A stretch of DNA of 35,623 nt from Coprobacillus sp. (lineage in GTDB: Bacteria > Bacillota_I > Bacilli_A > RFN20 > CAG-826), in the NCBI GenBank assembly GCA_021203815.1, contig JAJQAL010000022.1, positions 62,617-98,239 on the forward strand. Direction: 5' to 3'. This document shows, one piece after another, positions 23,249 to 31,226 of the stretch. Under the pieces are notes generated by a model. That model did not search any database. It had not been told where the DNA came from and saw only the letters and a list, made by a program, of their open reading frames with translations. A program made the position numbers and the translations under genes. How positions within the stretch are numbered: the first letter of the stretch is position 1; every line of letters begins with the position of its first letter.

Positions 23249-24775
23249 TTAATCCCCATTAAAGTCAGGATGAGAAGCGCGTTCTTCCGCCATACGTTTC
23301 TCCCACTCCGCAGTAGGAGCCTCGTATTTTCCGTAGTTCTTACGGAAAAAGAGGGGAACGGTTCCAGTTTCTCCGTTTCTATTTTTGGCGATAATAAGTT
23401 CAACGTAAGAGGTTCCTTCCGGAAGACCTTCATTAAGTCTTTCAGAGGCCGCTACACTTGTGGCCATCCTTTCTCCTTCAGTCTGCTCACTATATTTCTT
23501 ATTTTCACCTCTTTTACTCACTCTATTATAGTAGTCCTGCCTATATAGGAGCATGACTACATCCGCGTCTTGTTCAATTGCTCCAGATTCACGGAGGTCT
23601 GATAGCTGTGGCCTATGGTCTCTTCCTCTTTCATCCACTCCTCGATTAAGCTGACAGACAAGAATAATAGGAACATGGAGCTCTCGAGCGAGGTTTTTAA
23701 TCGCAAGAGACGCTTTTCTAACTTCTTCCTGTCTATTATCGTTACTTCGACCTGTTTTATCAGGGGCAATAAGACCGAGATAATCCACGACGATAAGGCC
23801 AAGGTTAGGGTCAGAAGCTTTTAGCTTCTTAGCTTTATTTTCAATTTCCGATAGCCTTTGACCTGGGGTGTCATCGATATAGATAGGAGCGGACGCTACT
23901 CTTGAAAGAGCGCTATAGACTTTCTCCCTATTATTTCCTCTGATACGGGTACCGATACTAATATCGGTAAGGTTTACAAGAGCAGAGCTAGCCACTAGTC
24001 TTCTAACGAGTTGCTTCTTATCCATCTCTAGGGAGAAGATAGCCACACTGACGTGGCCCATTGTGGCGGCGTTAAAAGCGAAGTTAAGACTAAGCGCGGT
24101 CTTACCTACGGATGGACGTGCTCCAATAATTGTGACCTCATCCTTTTTAAAACCTTGAGTAAGCTGGTTGATTCTTTTAAAGCCAGTGGTCACTCCAATG
24201 ACGTCTTCATCTTCTTTTTCAACATTCTCTAAAGAGTTAAGCTCTTCCTGGACCTCTTTAGCCACTTCACTAACACTAGAGAAATAGGGAGAAGTTCTCT
24301 TTTCTGCGGCGTCTCTAATAGATTTCTCCGCTTCAGCGATAAAGATATCAAGATCTTCGATATCTTCCGTTCCCGCCCTATGATCGATATCTCTCATCGA
24401 GATGAGAACATTTCTTAAAACGGAGTAGTTATTTACAAGAGAGATATTAAAATCAAGACTTTCAAGCGTGGTCACCACGTCGCAGCATTCATTAAGATAG
24501 TCAGGGCCTCCTACTGATTCATAAGCGTGATAACTCTCTAAGACTTCTCCAACGGTTTGGATATTTACTTCGATATTAGTGGTGTTAAGCTGAACAATCG
24601 CTCGATATATTTGTCTATGAGAAGAAGTAAAGAAGTCTTCTTCCACGAGGGAAGAACACACTGTGAGGAGAGCGGCTTTAGAGAGCATACAAGCGCCGAG
24701 GCAGTACTGCTCCGCTCCATCACTATGAGGGAGATGATTAGGGTTATATTGAACTTCACTACTTCTTTCTGGCAT
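23249..24775 (-). CDS. dnaB: Replicative DNA helicase DnaB (DnaC in Bacillus)
   Basis: This is the hexameric helicase that unwinds DNA at the replication fork. The N-terminal primase-interacting domain (HSDGAEQYCLGACML...SHRQIYRAI) spans about residues 18-120, followed by a linker and the RecA-like domain with Walker A GARPSVGKTAL near residue 218, FSLEM, Walker B LIVVDYLGLI and LSDLRESGAIEQDADVV. The 508 residues exceed the usual 450 slightly; an extra SEQTEGERMATSVAASERLNEG segment near 440 and the C-terminal tail account for some of this. GGAG precedes the ATG, 4 nt after rplI. Confidence 0.97.
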   Translation of the reverse strand: MPERSSEVQYNPNHLPHSDGAEQYCLGACMLSKAALLTVCSSLVEEDFFTSSHRQIYRAIVQLNTTNIEVNIQTVGEVLESYHAYESVGGPDYLNECCDVVTTLESLDFNISLVNNYSVLRNVLISMRDIDHRAGTEDIEDLDIFIAEAEKSIRDAAEKRTSPYFSSVSEVAKEVQEELNSLENVEKEDEDVIGVTTGFKRINQLTQGFKKDEVTIIGARPSVGKTALSLNFAFNAATMGHVSVAIFSLEMDKKQLVRRLVASSALVNLTDISIGTRIRGNNREKVYSALSRVASAPIYIDDTPGQRLSEIENKAKKLKASDPNLGLIVVDYLGLIAPDKTGRSNDNRQEEVRKASLAIKNLARELHVPIILVCQLNRGVDERGRDHRPQLSDLRESGAIEQDADVVMLLYRQDYYNRVSKRGENKKYSEQTEGERMATSVAASERLNEGLPEGTSYVELIIAKNRNGETGTVPLFFRKNYGKYEAPTAEWEKRMAEERASHPDFNGD

Positions 24776-24779
24776 ATAT

Positions 24780-25223
24780 TTATTCTCCTTTTATATTGAT
24801 GGTGACGATTCCGATGACATCTTTATCGAGCTCTATTCTAAGTTTAGAATAGCCGAAGTTATTGATGTTTCCTTTATCGATAAACTTGCGTTTATCTATT
24901 TCAATATCATATTGCTCTTTAAGAGCTTCTTCGATCTGCTTTAGGGAGATAGAGCCAAACATTCTCTCTCCATTCCCTTTTTCCGTAAACTCCACGACAA
25001 TATTTTGAAGTTTATCTTTTATCTCTAAAGCGTTTTTATGGAAATCCTCCGCTTTTTGTTTACGTTCCTCTTTCTGAGTGTCGAGTATTTCCATGCTCTT
25101 TTCGGTTTTCGCGACGGCAAGGTGAGAAGGAATAAGATAGTTAGCGGCGTATCCATTAGCGACATTCACCACTTGGTCTTTTTTACCCACTCCCTTAACA
25201 TCTTTAAGAAGAATTACTTCCAT
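24780..25223 (-). CDS. rplI: 50S ribosomal protein L9
   Basis: L9 binds 23S rRNA near the L1 stalk and reaches toward neighbouring ribosomes. The 147-residue protein starts MEVILLKDVKGVGKKDQVVNV, shows GYAANYLIPSHLAV (rRNA-binding N-domain), the long connecting helix, and the C-domain with MFGSISLKQI. Its ATG overlaps the gdpP stop as TAATG, with GGAGG as ribosome-binding site within gdpP. Confidence 0.98.
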   Translation of the reverse strand: MEVILLKDVKGVGKKDQVVNVANGYAANYLIPSHLAVAKTEKSMEILDTQKEERKQKAEDFHKNALEIKDKLQNIVVEFTEKGNGERMFGSISLKQIEEALKEQYDIEIDKRKFIDKGNINNFGYSKLRIELDKDVIGIVTINIKGE

Positions 25224-27310
25224 TAGTCATCCTCCTCAAAAGTAGCGCTTTGCCCGCTTAATCTACTCCTAGGAGTGACTCTAATCGCATTGATATTATC
25301 CTCTAAGATAGTGATAAGCCTATCTACGACATCATCGATTGTTCCTTTAGTAAAGGTGGCCGCGGCACTAGAGTAGTGACCTCCTCCTCCAAGTTTTTCC
25401 GCGACAAACTGAACGTTAATCGTTCCGTCACTTCTAGCGCTCATTCTGATTTCTTTCTCCCCTGTCTTTCCAATAACAAAGACAGCATGATTTCCTTTCA
25501 TCGTAAGACATTGATCCGCGGCTTTCGCTAGCGTGGCGGTTTCATAGATCATAGAGGGGTCTCCCGCGGCGTAGACCACTCCTGGAACAGGAGTCTTAAG
25601 TCTCGACATAAGAGAGGAAACCACGGAGAACTCTTCATAGTCATCCTTAAGGAAGTCATCTGCGTTACCATTATCCGCTCCATACTCTTTAAGGATAGAA
25701 CAAGCATCAAAGGTAAGTAGCCCAGTCTTTTTGGACTTAAAGTAACGGGTGTCGAGGAAGATGCCGCTAAGCATAATCGTCGCCCATAGACTTGGAAGTT
25801 CCACTCTTGGGGAGAGGGAGCAGTATTTAATCATTTCGGCGACGATTTCGCAGCTTGAAGAAGCGCTTGAATCTATTTCACTAAGAACGGGACTATCAAT
25901 AATATCTTCTGATCTTCTGTGGTGATCAATAACCACAATCTTTGTAGCGGCATCCACTAAAGGTGGATGAAGGGTAAGAGATGGGCTATGGACATCGACG
26001 ACAACGAGAAGACTATCAGTGTTAAGCTCTTCCATGGCCTCTTTAGGGGTCATGATAAGACGGTTTAGGTCTTCTCTTGAGAAAGAGGAGTTAATAACGG
26101 CTTTCGTTTTTTGCTCGACGAGTTTGTTATCGATAACAATTCTAGACTCGACGGAGCATCTATCACATATCGCTTTAATACCGAGACACGCACCAAAAGC
26201 ATCTAGATCTAAAGCGGTGTGTCCCATGATAAAGACTTTGCTTCTACGTGAGGCGTTTATTAGGGTCACAAGGGTATCTGCGAGGACTCTAGTTTGCACT
26301 CTATTACGCTTCTCTTGAACTTCGGTTTTACCACCATAATACTCAACTTCTTGACCGTGCTGGTTAACAACGACTTGGTCACCACCTCTACTCATTGCCA
26401 TTTCAAGAGCGTCGTTAGCGAGATCGTTGAGTTTAACAAAGTCCTCTTCATATTCATAAGAGAGACCTTCATAGTTATAGGCAATACCAATGGAAATAGT
26501 AAGAGGAACGTTAGCGACGCTTCCTACTTCTCTTACTGTGTCCACAATGGTAAAACCTTCGGATTTTATCTTTTCAAAAGAGTCATAATCGAGGAATAAT
26601 GAATATGTATCATCTTTAATTCTACGAAGTAGAATTCGATTCTTTTTTGAATAATCAAAGATGATATTTTTAATACGGGTCACCGTATCGTTAAAGTCTT
26701 CCTCACCTCTGACGAGATCCTGATAATTATCGATACAGAGTAGACCCACGACTGGGCGTTTCTCTAGGCTTCTTTCGAGAGTGGTTTCAAAATCAGTCTC
26801 ATCTTTAAAAATCCATAGACCCGCTTCAGCGAGGTATTTAACGTCATAATTACGTGAGTTAATTAAAATCTTGGTTACTTTATCTGGAGACGGATTCTCA
26901 GTGAGTTCTTTTAAATCACCATGCCACTCAAGGATATTACTATCAATAATATCGATGTGACGGTCATTAAAGAGTTCATTAGTCCATAGGACCATGAAGT
27001 TTTCATCGGTTACCGCTAGACCTACCTGAGCAAAGTTATAAGCTTCTTGTATATCGCTTCCGATAATCTCCGCGGCTTTTAAATCAGTAGTGGATTTAAT
27101 TTTCCCAATCTTCCAGATACAGATCCACACCATAATGAAATCAAAGACAAATAAAACTGCCACGCCGATAATGATATACTCGCCTTTAATGCTATCCTCT
27201 AATCCCCAAGTATTTGTGAGATATAAAGCGGCAAAAACAGCGAGTAAAACAATCTCAACAATCGTGATAGTAAAGATAATGGCTCTTTGTCTAGTTACAA
27301 TGCGGTTCAT
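25223..27310 (-). CDS. gdpP: Cyclic-di-AMP phosphodiesterase GdpP
   Basis: GdpP is a membrane enzyme that hydrolyses c-di-AMP and so controls osmotic and wall homeostasis. Two N-terminal helices (about 10-33 and 40-63) precede a PAS domain (about 80-165) and a degenerate GGDEF domain (signature seen as RGGDQ near 310). A DHH domain (GHTALDLDAFGA near 365, VVVDVHSP, DHHRR near 465) and the DHHA1 end (GGGGHYSSAAA near 645) complete it. I place the start at MNRIVTRQ, 3 codons after the track's, because the -10 box overlaps the first ATG; this gives 695 residues. It leads the gdpP-rplI-dnaB series. Confidence 0.95.
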   Translation of the reverse strand: MNRIVTRQRAIIFTITIVEIVLLAVFAALYLTNTWGLEDSIKGEYIIIGVAVLFVFDFIMVWICIWKIGKIKSTTDLKAAEIIGSDIQEAYNFAQVGLAVTDENFMVLWTNELFNDRHIDIIDSNILEWHGDLKELTENPSPDKVTKILINSRNYDVKYLAEAGLWIFKDETDFETTLERSLEKRPVVGLLCIDNYQDLVRGEEDFNDTVTRIKNIIFDYSKKNRILLRRIKDDTYSLFLDYDSFEKIKSEGFTIVDTVREVGSVANVPLTISIGIAYNYEGLSYEYEEDFVKLNDLANDALEMAMSRGGDQVVVNQHGQEVEYYGGKTEVQEKRNRVQTRVLADTLVTLINASRRSKVFIMGHTALDLDAFGACLGIKAICDRCSVESRIVIDNKLVEQKTKAVINSSFSREDLNRLIMTPKEAMEELNTDSLLVVVDVHSPSLTLHPPLVDAATKIVVIDHHRRSEDIIDSPVLSEIDSSASSSCEIVAEMIKYCSLSPRVELPSLWATIMLSGIFLDTRYFKSKKTGLLTFDACSILKEYGADNGNADDFLKDDYEEFSVVSSLMSRLKTPVPGVVYAAGDPSMIYETATLAKAADQCLTMKGNHAVFVIGKTGEKEIRMSARSDGTINVQFVAEKLGGGGHYSSAAATFTKGTIDDVVDRLITILEDNINAIRVTPRSRLSGQSATFEEDD

Positions 27311-27317
27311 ATTTTTC

Positions 27318-27323
27318 ATTATA
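27318..27323 (-). promoter_or_regulatory. -10 box of gdpP overlapping the first ATG
   Basis: TATAAT on the minus strand overlaps the track's start codon (27317-27319) and ends 7 nt before the second in-frame ATG at 27310. No ribosome-binding site precedes either ATG and the -35 region is weak (AT-rich). It suggests a leaderless gdpP mRNA starting at the second ATG. Confidence 0.55.
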
Positions 27324-27380
27324 CAAAAAAATATGAAATATTTATAAAAGTTTTACATTATAAATAAATCATATTCATGT

Positions 27381-27406
27381 AAGAAATAGGATAAATCCTA
27401 TTTCTT
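27381..27406. terminator. Hairpin after rpsR
   Basis: AAGAAATAGGAT-AA-ATCCTATTTCTT is a perfect 12-bp stem 5 nt after the rpsR stop. The longer T-run is on the plus strand, where no gene ends; on the minus strand the stem itself ends in TTTCTT. It probably ends or weakens rpsF-ssb-rpsR transcription. Confidence 0.55.
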
Positions 27407-27411
27407 TTTAA

Positions 27412-27642
27412 TTAGTCTTCTACGAATGGGAGAAGGGCCATGATACGAGCAATTTTAATCGCCTTAGCAAGTTCACGTTGATGCTTAGCACAGGTGCCTG
27501 TGGCTCTACGAGGAGCAATCTTGCCGTTTGAGGTGATAAACATCTTAAGGAGTTCAACATCCTTATAATCGATATGCTCAATGTTATTCTTTTTGAAGTA
27601 ACAAACTTTTTTGTGTGGTCTTACTTTTTTATATGATGCCAT
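27412..27642 (-). CDS. rpsR: 30S ribosomal protein S18
   Basis: S18 pairs with S6 on the platform of the small subunit. The 76-residue protein has the family core [50 protein letters not shown], basic throughout. An N-terminal Cys (KVCYF) is present, and Lys/Cys spacing is normal. AAGGAAA precedes the ATG. It is the last gene of the classical rpsF-ssb-rpsR operon and its N-terminus could be the RimI substrate. Confidence 0.98.
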   Translation of the reverse strand: MASYKKVRPHKKVCYFKKNNIEHIDYKDVELLKMFITSNGKIAPRRATGTCAKHQRELAKAIKIARIMALLPFVED

Positions 27643-27662
27643 GGTTATTTCCTTTCTTAGTT

Positions 27663-28097
27663 TTAGAATGGGAGATCATCATCTGCAAGATCTAGTGTAT
27701 CAAGAGATGATGAACTATCTGTGGACTCCGATGGAGTGTCATCAAAGGTGACGGTTTCTCCTTCACTAGGGACAGTGCCTTTTGGATCTAAGAACTGCAC
27801 ACTATCCGCATTAACTTCGAATGTGGTGGTGGTGGTGCCGTCATTTCTCGTGAACTTTCTTTGAACGAGACGACCTTCCACACCAACAAGGGAACCTTTC
27901 TTTGTGAAATTAAAGGTGGAGTCAGCAGTTTTATTAAAACACACAACAGGGATAAATGATGTGGTTTTATTGCCATCCTGGTCTCTTCCTCTATCATCAA
28001 CAGCGATAGTGAAGTTACAGACATTATTACCAGAATTTGCTTTTCTTAGCTCTGGGTCTTTAGTTAATCGACCCACAAGGACGATACGATTAATCAT
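27663..28097 (-). CDS. ssb: Single-stranded DNA-binding protein
   Basis: SSB coats single-stranded DNA at forks and recruits partner proteins through its tail. The 144-residue protein has the OB fold ([48 protein letters not shown]) over about residues 1-105, a Thr/Ser/Asp-rich linker, and the partner-binding tip DDDLPF. GGAGG precedes the ATG. It lies 14 nt after rpsF and 20 nt before rpsR, the usual order. Confidence 0.98.
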   Translation of the reverse strand: MINRIVLVGRLTKDPELRKANSGNNVCNFTIAVDDRGRDQDGNKTTSFIPVVCFNKTADSTFNFTKKGSLVGVEGRLVQRKFTRNDGTTTTTFEVNADSVQFLDPKGTVPSEGETVTFDDTPSESTDSSSSLDTLDLADDDLPF

Positions 28098-28111
28098 TTT
28101 TATACCTCCGT

Positions 28112-28402
28112 TTATTCGTCAAGAAGAAGAACAATATGACGAAGGACGTTAGGATTAATCTTCACTAGTCTTGAAAATTCACTAGTGGCCTTCTCGTCCG
28201 CTGTAACATTTAAGACGACATAATATCCTTGTTTCTCTTTTTTGATTTCATAAGCAAGGTCTCTTAGTCCCATACTTTCATCGACTTTATTTACAGTTGC
28301 GCCATTCGATGTTAGTATCTCGGATAACTTGTTAATGAGCTCGCCACGAGCTTCTGGATTTAAATCAGCCTTTAAAATGTACATGATTTCATAGTTTCTC
28401 AT
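28112..28402 (-). CDS. rpsF: 30S ribosomal protein S6
   Basis: S6 forms a dimer with S18 on the 30S platform. The 96-residue protein has the family start MRNYEIMYILKADL, the core DESMGLRDLAYEIKKEKQGYYVVLNV and the end INPNVLRHIVLL. AGGGAGG precedes the ATG. The promoter and a structured leader upstream suggest feedback control by S6:S18. Confidence 0.98.
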   Translation of the reverse strand: MRNYEIMYILKADLNPEARGELINKLSEILTSNGATVNKVDESMGLRDLAYEIKKEKQGYYVVLNVTADEKATSEFSRLVKINPNVLRHIVLLLDE

Positions 28403-28428
28403 TTGTACATACCTCCCTATGGACTTCG

Positions 28429-28476
28429 GCTATACTCTGGTGTATAGCAGAGAGAATTATTGCTGAATAGCAATAA
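28429..28476 (-). promoter_or_regulatory. Structured rpsF leader, candidate S6:S18 autoregulatory motif
   Basis: On the minus strand two hairpins precede rpsF: TTATTGCT-ATTC-AGCAATAA (8 bp, 28457-28476), then GCTATAC-ACCAGA-GTATAGC (7 bp, 28429-28448) followed at once by CCGAAG and the ribosome-binding site. A hairpin with adjacent CCG just upstream of rpsF is typical of the known S6:S18-binding leader. The expected transcription start may truncate the first hairpin. Confidence 0.5.
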
Positions 28477-28478
28477 GT

Positions 28479-28507
28479 ATTATACCTAAGGTTAATAGGG
28501 GTGTAAA
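28479..28507 (-). promoter_or_regulatory. Strong promoter of rpsF-ssb-rpsR
   Basis: TTTACA (28502-28507), exactly 17 nt, then a perfect TATAAT (28479-28484) on the minus strand. It is the best housekeeping promoter in the window. The rest of the 260-nt spacer up to lysS (28508-28600) is AT-rich and shows nothing else recognisable. Confidence 0.85.
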
Positions 28508-28603
28508 GGAGAAAAAAGACATAAGTCATAAAGTCTTCCTACTTATATGTATTCTCTAAAATAGCGATTTTTGTGCAAAAAATTTTAACTTTTTTTCGAT
28601 AAA

Positions 28604-28630
28604 TAAAAATCCCTTCTCGATAAGAAGGAA
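28604..28630 (-). terminator. Intrinsic terminator of lysS
   Basis: On the minus strand TTCCTTCT-TATCG-AGAAGGGA forms an 8-bp stem with one wobble, followed by TTTTTATTT. It lies 32 nt after the lysS stop. Confidence 0.85.
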
Positions 28631-28662
28631 TTTATTTCAAAAACTCTGCAAAAGAGAAATAT

Positions 28663-30159
28663 TTACTCAGAAATTGGTTTCATCGTTGGAAAGAGAATAA
28701 CTTCCCTAATCGTAGGCTGATTAAGTAGAAGCATAACGAGTCTATCGATTCCTATGCCCACTCCTCCAGTTGGGGGCATTCCATATTCAAGAGCCTCAAC
28801 AAAATCAGTATCCATTTCGTTTGCCTCTTCATCACCATGCTTTTTCGCTTCGGCTTGTTCACGAAGTCTTTCTCTCTGATCGATTGGATCATTGAGCTCG
28901 GTATAAGCATTAGCATATTCTCTCCCGTTTATAAAGAGTTCAAATCTTTCTACAAATCGGGGATCTTTAGATTTTCTGGTAAGCGGAGAGGTCTCAATAG
29001 GATAGCAGTACACAAAGGTGGGCTGAATTAGTTCAGGAGCGCATAGCTCTTCAAAAAACTCATTCATAATATATCCGATTGTGTCTTTCTTAGGGTCCAC
29101 AGTAATACCATACTGATAGGCAAGTCGGTGCGCTTCATCTAGACTCGCCACAACTTCAAAATCGATTCCAGTTTTATCCTTAATGAGGTCATTCATTTTG
29201 ACCCAGCGGAACTTACTCTTAAAATCAATTTTAGTTCCTTGATAATCAATAATATCCGTGCCATTTATCTCCTTATTGACGGATTTTATGAGTCCTTCGA
29301 CGAGTTTTCGCATTCCCGCTAAATCTGAATAAGCTTCATATATTTCAATCGAAGTAAATTCAGGGTTATGGGCGTTATCCATACCTTCATTTCTAAAAAG
29401 GCGGCCTATTTCGTAGACTTTTTCCATTCCACCTACAATTAGGCGTTTTAAATTCAATTCCGTTGCAATTCTTAGATAAAAGTCTTTATCAAGGGTATTA
29501 TGATGAGTTACAAATGGACGAGCATTAGCGCCTCCAAGAATAGGGGAAAGAATAGAGGTTTCAACTTCAGTGAATCCTCTCTCATCGAGATAGTGCTGAA
29601 TGCTACGAATAATCTTTGGTCTATATAGAGCAACCTTTTTAGAACTCTCGTTCATTATGAGATCGAGATATCTTCTTCTCGTTCTTTCTTCAAGGTCCGT
29701 TAGGCCATGATATTTCTCCGGAAGTGGGTGGAGAGATTTTGTGAGGTGAGTGTACTTATTCACTCTAATGGTAAGCTCTCCCGTTTTAGTGCGGGTAACC
29801 ACTCCCTTAAGACCGACGATATCTCCGATGTCCGCAAGCTTAAATAGGGAGTAAGATTTCTCTCCCACATTATCAATAGAAATATATCCCTGGATGTTTC
29901 CAGTTAAATCCTGAATAGTTAAAAAGGAGGCTTTGCCCATTCTACGAATGGCCATGATACGACCGGCTACTGAAACAGTAAGTTTAAGTCTTTCAAGTTG
30001 CTCCTCAGTTTTATTTCCCGCAAGTTTGCGGATATCCTCACTATGATGAGTAACTTTATAGGCCTCACCATATGGAGACACACCAAAATCTTCGTACTTA
30101 GGGAGCTTCTCCCGACGAGCGATTTCTTGATCATTTAAATTTTCTGTTTCTTCTGCCAT
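28663..30159 (-). CDS. lysS: Lysyl-tRNA synthetase, class II
   Basis: LysRS charges tRNA-Lys. The 498-residue protein has the OB-fold anticodon-binding domain (about 50-150, SVAGRIMAIRRMGKASFLTIQD), class II motif 1 around GFTEVETSILSPILGGANARPF, motif 2 (GRLFRNEGMDNAHNPEFTSIE) near residue 265 and motif 3 (GIGIDRLVMLL) near 475. Length is normal. TATAAT lies about 18 nt upstream of the ATG with a short leader and only a weak ribosome-binding site (CGGAC). It follows dusB, a conserved order in Bacillota. Confidence 0.98.
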   Translation of the reverse strand: MAEETENLNDQEIARREKLPKYEDFGVSPYGEAYKVTHHSEDIRKLAGNKTEEQLERLKLTVSVAGRIMAIRRMGKASFLTIQDLTGNIQGYISIDNVGEKSYSLFKLADIGDIVGLKGVVTRTKTGELTIRVNKYTHLTKSLHPLPEKYHGLTDLEERTRRRYLDLIMNESSKKVALYRPKIIRSIQHYLDERGFTEVETSILSPILGGANARPFVTHHNTLDKDFYLRIATELNLKRLIVGGMEKVYEIGRLFRNEGMDNAHNPEFTSIEIYEAYSDLAGMRKLVEGLIKSVNKEINGTDIIDYQGTKIDFKSKFRWVKMNDLIKDKTGIDFEVVASLDEAHRLAYQYGITVDPKKDTIGYIMNEFFEELCAPELIQPTFVYCYPIETSPLTRKSKDPRFVERFELFINGREYANAYTELNDPIDQRERLREQAEAKKHGDEEANEMDTDFVEALEYGMPPTGGVGIGIDRLVMLLLNQPTIREVILFPTMKPISE

Positions 30160-30190
30160 GATTTTGTCCGTGTCTTAATTATAGTAAAAG

Positions 30191-31171
30191 TTAAAGACTT
30201 TTTCGATAATCTTTTATGATTCGCTTTAAATCATCATAAGTATTAACCTGACTAGAAAGAGCGGTTCTCATCGCTTTTGAGTTTGGAACATTACTAATAA
30301 AGTGTGGAGATATACTTCTAAACACTCTCATTCCAGTCTCCTCCCCTTTATCTTTACAGACCATTTTTCCAAGTTTTAAGCAAAGTTTTAACTGCTTTTT
30401 AATATTTGGGGAGGGGATTTTCTTTCCAGTCTTGAAGTAAGTATTAATCTGTTTAATTAGGTAAGGATTACCCACTCCACCACGGGCAATCATAAAGAAA
30501 TCTGGATGGATTAATTCATCAATTTTGATCACATCATCAAGGGTAAAAATGTCTCCACTTACGATGATAGGCACATTTGTTATCTTTTTTATGTCTTTTA
30601 GCTCTTCATAAAGAGGGGAACCAGAGTAAAGCATGGACTTCGTCCTAGCGTGGATTGCGATAAAATCCACACCCGCCTTTTCAGCTTCCTTAATGACCTC
30701 TTTATAGCTTAAATGTTCTTTATCCCAGCCCATTCTTATTTTGATAGATACTGGGGTATCGCAGGTTTTTTTGATTTCTCTAATAATGTCCCCAATTAGG
30801 ACTGGATCATTAAGAAGAGCGCTACCTGCGCCTGATTTAGTGACTTTTTCAACTGGGCATCCGCAGTTAATATCAATAAAAGCAAATCGTGGTTCTAGCT
30901 CTAAGGCTTTCCGAGCGGCTTCCGCCATATGGAAGGGGTCATGACCGAATAGCTGAAGCCCAATAGGCCACTCCTTATCATCGGTTTTTAGATAAGAAAG
31001 TGTCTCTTCGTTATCATAGATTATTCCCATATCTGAGACCATCTCAGTGTAGGAAAAGGCCACCTTATACTTTTCCATAAACTTACGGTATGAGTAAAAG
31101 GTATATCCCGCCATCGGGGCAAGGACAACCCGAGAAACTTTCTTTCTTTCTTCTACGATTAACTTTTTCAT
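30191..31171 (-). CDS. dusB: tRNA-dihydrouridine synthase
   Basis: Dus enzymes reduce specific uridines in the tRNA D-loop using FMN and NADPH. The 326-residue TIM-barrel protein shows VVLAPMAGYTFYSYRKF (FMN site), IGLQLFGHDP, DINCGCPVEKV with the catalytic Cys near residue 104, ALLNDP, IKIRMGWD, IAIHARTKSMLYSG and MIARGGVGNPYL (phosphate-binding). Length is normal. The start lies 6 nt after the ftsH terminator's T-run, with no ribosome-binding site at proper distance, so its initiation mode is unclear. Position before lysS matches B. subtilis yacF. Confidence 0.94.
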   Translation of the reverse strand: MKKLIVEERKKVSRVVLAPMAGYTFYSYRKFMEKYKVAFSYTEMVSDMGIIYDNEETLSYLKTDDKEWPIGLQLFGHDPFHMAEAARKALELEPRFAFIDINCGCPVEKVTKSGAGSALLNDPVLIGDIIREIKKTCDTPVSIKIRMGWDKEHLSYKEVIKEAEKAGVDFIAIHARTKSMLYSGSPLYEELKDIKKITNVPIIVSGDIFTLDDVIKIDELIHPDFFMIARGGVGNPYLIKQINTYFKTGKKIPSPNIKKQLKLCLKLGKMVCKDKGEETGMRVFRSISPHFISNVPNSKAMRTALSSQVNTYDDLKRIIKDYRKSL

Positions 31172-31181
31172 AAGTATATAA

Positions 31182-31202
31182 AAACCTAGTCCAAGGGACT
31201 AG
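31182..31202 (-). terminator. Intrinsic terminator of ftsH
   Basis: ACCTAGTCC-CTT-GGACTAGGT on the minus strand forms a perfect 9-bp stem followed by TTTTATATAC. It lies 25 nt after the ftsH stop and ends only 10 nt before the dusB ATG. Confidence 0.85.
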
Positions 31203-31226
31203 GTAATTAATTTAAGTAAGATGAGA

